Of a stretch of DNA of 64,000 bases, positions 29,033-36,899 are shown one piece after another. The translations under genes and the position numbers were made by a program. Under the pieces are notes generated by a model that was given only the letters and a program-made list of their open reading frames with translations, was not told where the DNA came from and did not search any database. Positions within the stretch are counted from its first letter, which is position 1, and each line of letters opens with the position of its first letter. The stretch comes from CAVXXD01 sp963765625 (GTDB lineage Bacteria > Actinomycetota > Geothermincolia > Geothermincolales > Geothermincolaceae): positions 248,001 through 312,000 of the forward strand of contig CAVXXD010000010.1 of the NCBI GenBank assembly GCA_963765625.1, given 5' to 3'.

Positions 29033-30574
29033 TTATTTCTCGACGCTCTCGATGCGGGGGAAGAGGGCGGTGCCGCGCTGCGTAGCGGTGCCCGGCTCGA
29101 GCAGGCCCCAGGCGGCCGAAGCCGGCAGCCCTTGCTCCTCCAGGCGGCCCGAACCACCCAGCCACTCCCAGACGCGGGCGGCCGACTCGGGGATGAAGGG
29201 TAGCATCAGCAGGGCGCTGACGCGCAGCGACTCCAGCAGGTTATAGAGGACGGTGTCGAGACGGCCGGCCTTTTCCGGATCCTTGTTGAGGTCCCAGGGG
29301 GCGTTCTCGTCCACGTAGCGGTTGGCTACGCGCAGGAACGACCAGACCGCCTGCAGCGCTTCGTTGAAGGCCAGGCGCTCCAGTTGCAGGTCCATCCCCT
29401 CGAAGGCCTCGGCGGCCGCCTGCTTCAAGGCGGCGTCGGTGCCCTCCTCCGGGCCCGGCTCCGGCACCACTCCCCCGCGGTACTTATGCCCCATGGCCAG
29501 CACCCGGCTGACCAGGTTGCCGAGGTCGTTGGCGAGCTCCGAATTGTAGCGGCCGGTCATGGTCTCGCGCGAGAAGTTGCCGTCGTATCCGAAAGAGAAC
29601 TCGCGCATGAAATAGAAGCGGTAGGCGTCCACGCCGAACTCGTCGATGAGCTCGTAGGGGCTGACGGCGTTCCCTTTGGACTTGGACATCTTCTCCCCCT
29701 CCACCGTCAGCCAGCCGTGGGCGAATACATGCTTCGGCAGGGGAAGGCCGGCGGCCATGAGCATGGCCGGCCAGATCACGGCGTGAAAGCGGAGGATCTC
29801 CTTGCCGATGAGGTGAAAGTCGGCCGGCCAGGCCGCCTCGAACCTGGCGTCGTCGATGTCGTAGTCGATGGCCGAGATGTAGTTGAGCAGCGCGTCGAAC
29901 CAGACGTACATCACCTGATTCTCGTCGAAGGGAAGCGGGATGCCCCAGGTGAGGGTCTTGCGGCTGATGGACTGGTCCTCCAGCCCCGAGCGGATGAAGC
30001 TCAGCACCTCGTTGCGGCGCATCTCCGGCTGGACGAAGTCGGGGTTGGACTCGAAGTACTCGAGCAGGCGGTCGGTGTAGGCGGACAGCCGGAAGAAGTA
30101 GTTCTCCTCCTGCACCATCTCCACCTCGCGCCCGCACTGCGGGCACTTGCCGTCCGCCAGTTGCGAGGGGAGCCAGAAGGACTCGTCGGGCACGCAGTAC
30201 CAGCCCTCGTAGGGGCGCTTGTAGATGTCGCCCTTCTCGAAGAGGACGCCGATGAAATCGCGCGCCACTTCCATGTGCTTCGGAGAAGTGGTGCGGATGA
30301 AGAAGTCGTTGGAGATGTTCAGGGCCTTCCACACGTCGGTAAAGTGGACCACCATGCGGTCCGCCCATTCCTGCGGCGTGACGCCGTTGCGCTCCGCCGC
30401 TCTCTGCACGTGCTGGCCGTGCTCGTCGGTGCCGGTGAGGAAGAACACTTCCTCTCCCCTGAGCCGGTGATAGCGAGCCAGAACGTCGCCTGCCACGGTG
30501 GTGTAAGCCGTGCCGATGTGTGGTTTGTCGTTGACGTAATAGATAGGCGTCGTGACGTAAAAAGTGTTTCCCAT
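29033..30574 (-). CDS. metG: Methionyl-tRNA synthetase
   Basis: Charges tRNA-Met. The 513-residue protein shows the class I signatures PHIGTAYTT (HIGH) and EKMSKSKGN (KMSKS), the editing/zinc insert with CPQCGRE, and an anticodon-binding helical domain. It lacks the optional C-terminal EMAP/Trbp-like extension. The gene is read from a promoter that overlaps the divergent promoter of the AbrB gene. Confidence 0.97.
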   Translation of the reverse strand: MGNTFYVTTPIYYVNDKPHIGTAYTTVAGDVLARYHRLRGEEVFFLTGTDEHGQHVQRAAERNGVTPQEWADRMVVHFTDVWKALNISNDFFIRTTSPKHMEVARDFIGVLFEKGDIYKRPYEGWYCVPDESFWLPSQLADGKCPQCGREVEMVQEENYFFRLSAYTDRLLEYFESNPDFVQPEMRRNEVLSFIRSGLEDQSISRKTLTWGIPLPFDENQVMYVWFDALLNYISAIDYDIDDARFEAAWPADFHLIGKEILRFHAVIWPAMLMAAGLPLPKHVFAHGWLTVEGEKMSKSKGNAVSPYELIDEFGVDAYRFYFMREFSFGYDGNFSRETMTGRYNSELANDLGNLVSRVLAMGHKYRGGVVPEPGPEEGTDAALKQAAAEAFEGMDLQLERLAFNEALQAVWSFLRVANRYVDENAPWDLNKDPEKAGRLDTVLYNLLESLRVSALLMLPFIPESAARVWEWLGGSGRLEEQGLPASAAWGLLEPGTATQRGTALFPRIESVEK

Positions 30575-30614
30575 AGCTTTAAAAACCGCCGTTTTCCTTT
30601 AGTTATGTACCAAG

Positions 30615-30643
30615 TTGACACGTTAACTATCCCAACATATAAT
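30615..30643 (+). promoter_or_regulatory. Consensus promoter of the AbrB-family gene
   Basis: TTGACA (30615-30620), 17 bp, TATAAT (30638-30643) is a full sigma-70 consensus. The predicted start near 30650 gives a 5' leader of about 70 bases. Confidence 0.7.
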
Positions 30644-30663
30644 TGCTTCTGTTCAATTGTCAA
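30636..30663 (-). promoter_or_regulatory. Promoter of metG-tatD, overlapping the divergent promoter
   Basis: On the minus strand, TTGACA (30658-30663), a 16-bp spacer and TATATG (30636-30641). Its minus-10 box shares bases with the minus-10 box of the plus-strand promoter, so the two polymerases would compete. Confidence 0.55.
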
Positions 30664-30720
30664 GTGAACGGCGAAAGCCTTGATTTCCTGCAATGTTGGC
30701 TACTGAAACGGGGGTAGGCC

Positions 30721-30966
30721 TTGAAGTCGAACGGCATCGTAAGAAAGATCGACGAACTAGGAAGAATCGTAATCCCCATGGAGATCCGCAACACACTTGA
30801 CTTAAAATCCCGCGACTCAATCCAGATCAGCCTCGAGGACGAGCGCATCGTCCTCACCAAATACGGCGATCACTGCGTCTTCTGCGGCAACCAGGATAAG
30901 CTCAAAGGCTACATGGGCAAGCAGGTATGCCAGAAATGCGCGGGAGATGTGAAGAAGAAACTCTAG
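30721..30966 (+). CDS. AbrB/SpoVT-type transcription regulator with C-terminal zinc-ribbon-like motif
   Basis: An 81-residue protein from TTG 30721 (GGGGGTAGG upstream). The N-terminal swapped-hairpin AbrB domain is nearly canonical (SNGIVRKIDELGRIVIPMEI). The C-terminal part has CVFCGN and CQKCAG, a possible zinc knuckle for dimerisation. AbrB proteins are transition-state regulators in Firmicutes, where abrB also lies beside metG. It may repress the overlapping divergent promoters just upstream (inference). Confidence 0.9.
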   Translation: MKSNGIVRKIDELGRIVIPMEIRNTLDLKSRDSIQISLEDERIVLTKYGDHCVFCGNQDKLKGYMGKQVCQKCAGDVKKKL

Positions 30967-30989
30967 CAATTCTTCGACTGTTTTAAACA

Positions 30990-31910
30990 TCAATCAACAG
31001 GCCGGCACCCGTCCGGGCGGAAGCGCGTCCTGGCAACAAAAGGTGATTCCTTCTCCATCATCCCTTCCAGGGCAGCCGCGTCTCTCTCCTCTGTGTATAG
31101 GACAAAAAGAGTTGGGCCGCTTCCGCTTATCCTCGGCTCGCCGTGAAGCCCGGTCACGCCTGCCCAGTTCATCGCCAGTTCAATACGCTGCTTCAAGCGT
31201 GACGCTTCCCGAGAAAGTCCAAGGCAGGATTCCTCCAGGTCGTTGCGGAGCGAGCGCAGGATTACAAGTTCGTCCCCATGACCAAGCACCTCGAGAAAAG
31301 CTTCGAGCTCCTGCCGTTCGAAGGTGTCGGTTACTGTCTCGTCGAAACGGCGATAGACCGAAGCGGTGGAGAGGGGGATGCCAGGGTTGGCCAGGACCAC
31401 GTGAAGGAGGGGCGCCGGCGCCAGGGGGGTGATCCTCTCTCCCCTCCCCTCCGCCAGGGCCGTTCCCCCGGTGAGGAAGAAGGGGACGTCGCTGCCGAGG
31501 CCGGCGGCCACCGACGAACAGCCGCTCGTGCCCCAGGGCCCCGCCGGTCATGAACTCGAGGCCCGCCAGGACGGCGGCGGCGTCCGCACTGCCGCCTCCG
31601 AGACCGGCCGCCACGGGGATATGCTTGTGCAGCTTAAGCCGCAAACCGCCCCCGGTGAGGCCTGCCGCGGCCGCGAAGCGCTTCCCAGGCCTGCCAGGCC
31701 AGGTTGCCGGCGGGGTCCCCCAGCTGCCTCCGCCAGGCGCGCGGGGCTCAGCTCGAACCAACCTTCGCCCCTGGCCAGCTCCATCTCCAGGCGGTCGCAA
31801 GCCTCCAGGGCCTGCATCACCGTGCGGACGGGATGGTAGCCGTCCTCTCCGGCCGGGCCCACCTGTAGAAAGAGGTTGATCTTGGCGGGAGCTTCCATGA
31901 CGATCTTCAT
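30990..31910 (-). CDS. ispE: 4-diphosphocytidyl-2-C-methyl-D-erythritol kinase (about three frameshifts)
   Basis: The GHMP kinase of the MEP isoprenoid pathway. It begins MEAPAKINLFLQVGP, and the ATP loop PVAAGLGGGSADAAA and the C-terminal ISGSGPTLFVL are clear. The frame changes near 31713 (GGGGGACCCC), near 31685 and near 31505 (to LGSDVPFFLTGG). All conserved blocks are present in the right order. IspH at 52.2 kb shows that the pathway is used, so these are probably sequence errors. Confidence 0.92.
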
Positions 31911-32007
31911 ATCCTAATTATAGCGTCACGAACGGAAAGGGCGTCGGCGCGTCTGGTAGCATGGTAGTGGAGCGAGTGACTAATGGTGACGAAGGTGGAG
32001 GAGAGAC

Positions 32008-32858
32008 TTGGGAGAACTGGCAAAACCTTCGGTCCTGAAGGGCCTGCTGCGAGGAGAGGGGCATCGGCCTCTCCCGCCGTTACGGCCAGCATTTCCTCGT
32101 GGATGGCAACATCCTCGGCAGAATCGTGGACGCCGCCGATCTCGGCCCGGCCGACACCGTGCTCGAGGTGGGCGCCGGCGCGGGGACCCTCACCGAGGAG
32201 CTCTGCGCGCAGGGCCGGCCGGGTATGGGCGGTCGAACAGGACCCCCGCTTCCTCACTCACCTTCGGGAATATTTCAGGGACGCGGACAATCTCACCCTG
32301 AGACAGGCCGACGTCCTCGACCTGGACCTCGCGGCCGAACTGCCGGGTACGGACCCGCTCAAGATGGTCTCCAACCTGCCTTACAACGTCGCCACCGCGG
32401 TGATGCTCAAGGCCCTGCACGAGCTGCCCCGGCTCGAGACCATGGTGGTGCTGGTCCAGCGTGAGCTGGCGGAGAGGTACATGGCCGGGCCCGGCAGCCG
32501 CAGCTACGGCATCCCCTCCCTCAAGCTCGGCTACTACTGCCGCATCAGCCGGGTCATGCACGTACGCCCCACCGTCTTCCTGCCCCCGCCCAGGGTGGAG
32601 TCCACCCTGCTCCGCCTGGAGAGGCACGAGGGTGTTTCCGGCCGGGAGCGGGAGCAGGAGAAGCTCTTCCATCTCATCGACGCGGCTTTTTCCCAGCGGC
32701 GCAAGACCCTGGTGAACGCCCTGACCCCGCACTTCGAGGCTGAAGGCGGCAAGGCCCACCTGGAAGAACTGGTGGCGGGGCTGGGCTGGGAGCCCACCGT
32801 CCGTCCCGAGGAACTGGCCCTGGAAGACTACGCCGCGCTATTGACCGCCCTCCGATAG
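32008..32858 (+). CDS. rsmA: 16S rRNA dimethyladenosine transferase RsmA/KsgA (two frameshifts)
   Basis: Dimethylates A1518/A1519 of 16S rRNA. The start is TTG 32008 after GGAGGAGAG. Frame 1 gives MGELAKPSVLKGLLRGE. A shift near 32060 leads to SRRYGQHFLVDGNIL and VLEVGAGAGTLTEEL. A second near 32215 leads to GRVWAVEQDPRFL, then MVSNLPYNVATAV (the NLPY catalytic motif) and FSQRRKTLVNAL. The reconstructed length is about 283 residues, normal for the family. It is divergent from ispE. Confidence 0.93.
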
Positions 32859-32888
32859 AAGGTATGATTATTCGGGTGGGTATGAAAC

Positions 32889-32917
32889 TTTATTATATGG
32901 GTATATTTCAGTATAAT
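32889..32917 (+). promoter_or_regulatory. Promoter of spoVG-tRNA-Gln
   Basis: TTTATT (32889-32894), 17 bp, TATAAT (32912-32917), upstream of a GGAGGG ribosome binding site. The same unusual minus-35 (TTTATT) and spacing recur before two genes at 58.5 and 59.7 kb. Confidence 0.5.
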
Positions 32918-32956
32918 TGACACAACAAAAACCGATATTACGGAGGGAACGGTACG

Positions 32957-33256
32957 GTGGAAATAACCAAGGTTACGGTACGAGAGATTGACATGAACAT
33001 GGTCAAAGGTCTGGCCAGCATCGTAGTCGACGATTGCTTCGTAGTGCACGAACTCAGGGTCGTCGACGGTGACCGCGGTTACTTCGTCGCCATGCCCTCG
33101 CGAAAGCTGCCCAACGGCGACTTCAAGGACATCGCACACCCCTTGAACTCGGAGACCAGGGAGATAATTCAGGAAGCGGTGCTCCGCGCCTTCTTTAAAA
33201 TGAAAGAAGAAGGCACGGAGGAGGAAGAGACCGTCTCCCCTCGAAGCACTATTTGA
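32957..33256 (+). CDS. spoVG: SpoVG-family septation/RNA-binding regulator
   Basis: A 99-residue protein from GTG 32957 (GGAGGG upstream). The N-terminus ITKVTVREIDMNMVKGLASI and the core FVAMPSRKLPNGDFKDIAHP are SpoVG hallmarks; the C-terminal tail is acidic. SpoVG binds nucleic acid and affects septation, capsule and sporulation genes in Firmicutes. Its stop codon abuts the tRNA-Gln gene. In Bacillus, spoVG precedes glmU and depends on SigH; here a SigH-like factor is encoded at 53.3 kb. Confidence 0.95.
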   Translation: MEITKVTVREIDMNMVKGLASIVVDDCFVVHELRVVDGDRGYFVAMPSRKLPNGDFKDIAHPLNSETREIIQEAVLRAFFKMKEEGTEEEETVSPRSTI

Positions 33257-33331
33257 TGGGGTGTCGCCAAGCGGTAAGGCAGCGGCCTTTGGAGCCGCTA
33301 TTCGCAGGTTCGAATCCTGCCACCCCAGCCA
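33257..33331 (+). tRNA. tRNA-Gln (TTG anticodon)
   Basis: A complete cloverleaf: acceptor TGGGGTG/CACCCCA, D arm GCC/GGC, anticodon stem GCGGC/GCCGC with loop CTTTGGA (anticodon TTG), T arm GCAGG TTCGAAT CCTGC, discriminator G and encoded CCA. It starts on the base after the spoVG stop codon and so must be cut out of the spoVG transcript. A strong terminator follows. Confidence 0.97.
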
Positions 33332-33334
33332 CAT

Positions 33335-33360
33335 AAAAAAAGCCCCGCGGGGCTTTTTTT
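33335..33360 (+). terminator. Intrinsic terminator, probably bidirectional
   Basis: A perfect stem AGCCCCG/CGGGGCT (33341-33354) is flanked by A6-7 on the left and T7 on the right, so it can stop transcription from both directions. It separates tRNA-Gln from the convergent gene. Confidence 0.92.
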
Positions 33361-33378
33361 ATTCCGCCTTTATCCCGC

Positions 33379-33733
33379 TCAGCCGCGTTCGCGCGCAAAG
33401 AAGATATTGAGCAGCTCCATGCGGGAATTGTAACAGAGGTCCGGCGCGACCTCGTTTATTTTGCGCAGGAACTCCGTGGATGGCCGGTAGGAGTAGACGG
33501 GAGAGGTGATGTCCTGCGACACCTTGAGGCAGATGTCCCTGTTGGCCAGACTCGTCCAGGGCCTGCTCCACTTCGACGGGGCTCCGCCCCAGGCGAGCTG
33601 AGATCATGTCCGCGCTGTCTATGACGCCGGGGTTCTCCTTGAAAAATATTATCAGTTCGAACTTCAGCCTGGACACGTCCGGATAATCACCCTGGTGGCC
33701 CTGGATATCGACCAATTCCATCATGCCTTTCAT
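33379..33733 (-). CDS. Small winged-helix-like protein, unknown function (frameshifted)
   Basis: About 117 residues. The first half looks like a winged helix (LKFELIIFFKENPGVIDSAD, then ISARLGRSPVEVEQALDEL). An extra base near 33552 breaks the frame; the true continuation is LANRDICLKVSQDITSPVYS and the end is MELLNIFFARERG with TGA at 33379-33381. It is probably DNA-binding or a small regulator. No family is recognised. Confidence 0.6.
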
Positions 33734-33909
33734 TCTTGCCTCAGCGCCCTCCGTCCCTTCTTTCAGACACCTTTAAAATCGGCAATTATCAACCCGTCCT
33801 TAACATGCTTTCGGGAGCCCTTTGCCCGACAAGGTACGTCATATGACCTTGTGGTAATATATTCGTGCGCCAGTGCCGATACGCTTTGAGAATGGAGGTT
33901 GCCAGGGAG

Positions 33910-36009
33910 ATGCCCAGGAAACGCAGTAAAACGGATCATCCAGGCCGTCATGACGGCGGCCATCTTCTGTATCCTCTTGATCACTTCCGCTTTCGCCGCT
34001 TTCGGGGGCGGCAGCACCGTGATCCCGCCGGCCGGAGTGAGCGCCGGCGACCGGGCGAACGACGCCGGAGGCATGGTCGAAGCTGGCCTGGGAGCCCTCC
34101 CCCTCCGAAGACATACTCTACTACCGCGTCTGGCGCTCCGGAAGCTGCTGACGGCCCGTTCTCCTTCGTCGGCCAGCACTGCACCGACAGCTTCGTCGAC
34201 TACCTCTCCTGGGTCGATACCGGGCTTGCCGACGGGGTCACCTACTATTACCGCGTGACCGCCGTGGACGGCCGGGGCGAGGAGAGCCCGCCTTCATCAA
34301 CGGTTCAGGCCACACCTTCGGCCCAGCTTTTCCAGTCGGCCTTTAAGACTTCCAAGAGCATCACCATCTCCATCGCCGATCAGAGGCTCTACTGCGTGGA
34401 GAACGGCCGGGTGGCCATGGTCTTCCAGTGCTCCACCGGGCGGGCCGGCGACGCCACTCCTCCCGGCACCTACAAAGTGCTCTACCATGCCGACGCCATG
34501 CCCATCGCCAAGTATCCCGGCTGTGTCTGCTATTACTGGCTGGGCTTCGCGCCGGACTACGGCATCCACGGCTGGCCCACCTACAACGGGGTGACCAGCG
34601 ACACCAGCGCCATCGGCCAGCCGGCCTCCCACGGCTGCGTCCGCCTTCTTCCCGACGAGGCGCCCATCGTCTACCACTGGGCCCCGGACGGTATCCCCGT
34701 CAACATCATCTCCGAGGCCTTCAGCTGGCCTCCCGCCCCCATCGCGGGAGGAAGCGACGCCCTGGGAGTGAGCGAGCCCTCGACCAGCTGGTACTTCGCC
34801 GAGGGCTACACGGCGGATAACTTCGACGAGTACATCCTGATCATGAACCCCGCCGAGGCCGCGGCCGACATAAACATCGACTACATGCTGCCCGACGGCA
34901 GCGTGGTCAGCCGGAGCTACACCGTGAACCCCATATCCCGCTACACCGTGCACGTCGACGAAGAACCAGGCCTGGGCGCGACCGACGTCTCCGCCCACAT
35001 CACCTCGGACGTGGGGGTGATCGCGGAGCGCGCTATGTACTTCGACTACAAGGAGAAACAGGGCGGCCACGTGACTTCCGGCGCCACGGAGCCCTCGACC
35101 ACCTGGTACTTCGCCGAGGGTTACACCGGCGGCAATTTCGACGAATACCTCTGCCTGCTCAATCCAGGAGACATAGACACCGTGGTGACCCTCTCCTTTC
35201 TCTTAGACGACGGGACCACCAGCAACATCCTGCGCGAACTGCCCGCCCACTCCCGCCAAACGGTGCTGGTGAACGAGGTAGCCGGGCTGGACGACTGCAA
35301 CAACTCCGTCCGCCTGACGGCGGCCGAGGGCTTCATCGCCGAACGTTCCATGTACTTCGAGCGCGACGGTGCCCTGGGAGGGCATTGCACCGTGGGCTCC
35401 ACCGAACTGGCCACCAGGTGGGAACTGGCCGAAGGTTACACCGGGGGCGGCTTCGACGAATACGTGCTGATCGAGAATCCGGGTGACACCGCCACCACCG
35501 CGGCGGTCTCTTTCTTCAAGGACAACGGTGAGGTCATCAAGGAAAGCTACGACATCCTCGCCCATTCACGCTACACCATCGCCGTTGACCAGGTCCCCGG
35601 CTGCGAGAGCACCTCGGTGTCGGTACAGGTGGACGGGGGCGGCACCCCCCTCATGGTGGAACGGGCCATGTACTTCAACCAGGACGGCCGGGACGGCGGG
35701 CACTGCAGCATCGGGGCGCGGGAAGCCTCCACCAACTGGTACTTCGCCGAAGGTTACACCGCCGACAGCTTCGACACCTACATCCTGCTGGAGAACCCCG
35801 ACCCCATCCTGGTGGCCCACGTCGACCTCTACCTGCTGTCACCGGGCGGCGGCCCCGTCAAGTTCTCTTATATGGTATCGCCCTCGAGCCGGGTCACCGT
35901 ACACGTGGACGAGCTGGATGCTTTCGGGTCGGCCGAGTTCTCCGCCCTGGTCTCCTCGGACACCCCGGTCATCTCCGAGCGAGCCATCTATTTCTGCGTC
36001 CTGCGCTGA
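33910..36009 (+). CDS. Secreted L,D-transpeptidase with FnIII-like domain and four WYFAEG repeats (about three frameshifts)
   Basis: ATG 33910 starts MPRKRSK. A shift in AAAA near 33930 opens the signal helix (AVMTAAIFCILLITSAFA). Shifts near 34085 and 34145 join an FnIII-like domain (WEPSPSEDILYYRVWRSG, then TYYYRVTAVDGRGEESPP). The YkuD domain follows, with YGIHGWP and the catalytic SHGCVRLLPDEA. Such enzymes make 3-3 peptidoglycan cross-links or attach proteins to the wall. The last 420 residues are four repeats (WYFAEGYT..FDEYI, NP, ERAMYF) shared with the CAP protein at 8.1 kb. There is no sorting signal; the repeats may bind the wall (inference). Confidence 0.88.
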   Translation: MPRKRSKTDHPGRHDGGHLLYPLDHFRFRRFRGRQHRDPAGRSERRRPGERRRRHGRSWPGSPPPPKTYSTTASGAPEAADGPFSFVGQHCTDSFVDYLSWVDTGLADGVTYYYRVTAVDGRGEESPPSSTVQATPSAQLFQSAFKTSKSITISIADQRLYCVENGRVAMVFQCSTGRAGDATPPGTYKVLYHADAMPIAKYPGCVCYYWLGFAPDYGIHGWPTYNGVTSDTSAIGQPASHGCVRLLPDEAPIVYHWAPDGIPVNIISEAFSWPPAPIAGGSDALGVSEPSTSWYFAEGYTADNFDEYILIMNPAEAAADINIDYMLPDGSVVSRSYTVNPISRYTVHVDEEPGLGATDVSAHITSDVGVIAERAMYFDYKEKQGGHVTSGATEPSTTWYFAEGYTGGNFDEYLCLLNPGDIDTVVTLSFLLDDGTTSNILRELPAHSRQTVLVNEVAGLDDCNNSVRLTAAEGFIAERSMYFERDGALGGHCTVGSTELATRWELAEGYTGGGFDEYVLIENPGDTATTAAVSFFKDNGEVIKESYDILAHSRYTIAVDQVPGCESTSVSVQVDGGGTPLMVERAMYFNQDGRDGGHCSIGAREASTNWYFAEGYTADSFDTYILLENPDPILVAHVDLYLLSPGGGPVKFSYMVSPSSRVTVHVDELDAFGSAEFSALVSSDTPVISERAIYFCVLR

Positions 36010-36093
36010 TAAGCCTCCACCGCGCGTCTAATATACTGCCTACAAGGTTTGCGCCGGGAACTGGCAGAATAATTGTATGGAGAGTGATATATC

Positions 36094-36882
36094 TTGATAT
36101 GCCCTGATTGTGGAAGTTATCAACCGGACAGTATTAAGTTCTGCGGGATCTGCGGGGTTCCCCTGTCCACCGACGGCCACATCTCCCAGTTCCTCCTCAA
36201 CGCGGAAACCGAAGGGGGCGACGAGATAGAGCTGCCGCGGCGGCGCGGCTTTCTTTTTTATCTGACGGTCGTCCTGAGCACCCTGGTCATCGTGACCCTC
36301 ACCGCTGGTGTGGCCTTTCTCATCTACTACGTCACCCGCACCGAAAGCGGCCCCAAGACTATTACCGTGGTGACCACCGGTGAAAACGTCGTCGAATACT
36401 CCACCCCCGACGGCACGGTCTCCTTCACCTATCCGCGCCTGTGGGACCTGGCAGAAGGCGGTACGGTCTTCGACCAGCTCGAGCTGGGATTAAAACTCAC
36501 GGAGGAGAAGCGGATCGACATATCCTCGGAGATGATGGACCCGGACCTGATGCTCGGAGGGATGGAAGACATCCGATCGTTTGTGGCCGACGAGATCACC
36601 CGTGACCTTGCCGCCACCCACACCTCCTCTTCCACGCTGCCGCCCGACCTTGAGCAGGTGTCCAGCGGCATTCTCTCCGTGGTGCTCAACGGCCAGACCG
36701 CTTACAGCTACAAAGCCGAGATAGACGTTAACCAGCGAAAGACAACGGTGTATTATTACTTTATCGTCTCCAACGAGCTGCTGTACGAACTGCGGGGCAC
36801 TTCGCCTACGGACATATGGGATGAGACTTTACCGGATTACATGATAGTGGTCGGCACCTTCCGGACCGTGCAGGCCGATTAA
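36094..36882 (+). CDS. Zinc-ribbon, single-membrane-helix protein with extracytoplasmic domain
   Basis: A 262-residue protein from TTG 36094 (GGAGAG nine bases upstream). A short N-terminal zinc ribbon (CPDCGSYQPDSIKFCGICG) and a cytoplasmic linker are followed by one membrane helix (about residues 51-77). The 180-residue outer domain (VSFTYPRLWDLAEGG and later strands) resembles lipoprotein-type beta-sandwiches such as PsbP-like folds. Such ribbon-plus-helix proteins are common in Actinobacteria and Firmicutes but rarely characterised. The epimerase gene starts 18 bases later. Confidence 0.75.
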   Translation: MICPDCGSYQPDSIKFCGICGVPLSTDGHISQFLLNAETEGGDEIELPRRRGFLFYLTVVLSTLVIVTLTAGVAFLIYYVTRTESGPKTITVVTTGENVVEYSTPDGTVSFTYPRLWDLAEGGTVFDQLELGLKLTEEKRIDISSEMMDPDLMLGGMEDIRSFVADEITRDLAATHTSSSTLPPDLEQVSSGILSVVLNGQTAYSYKAEIDVNQRKTTVYYYFIVSNELLYELRGTSPTDIWDETLPDYMIVVGTFRTVQAD

Positions 36883-36899
36883 ACGAGGGGGTGGGCGTA

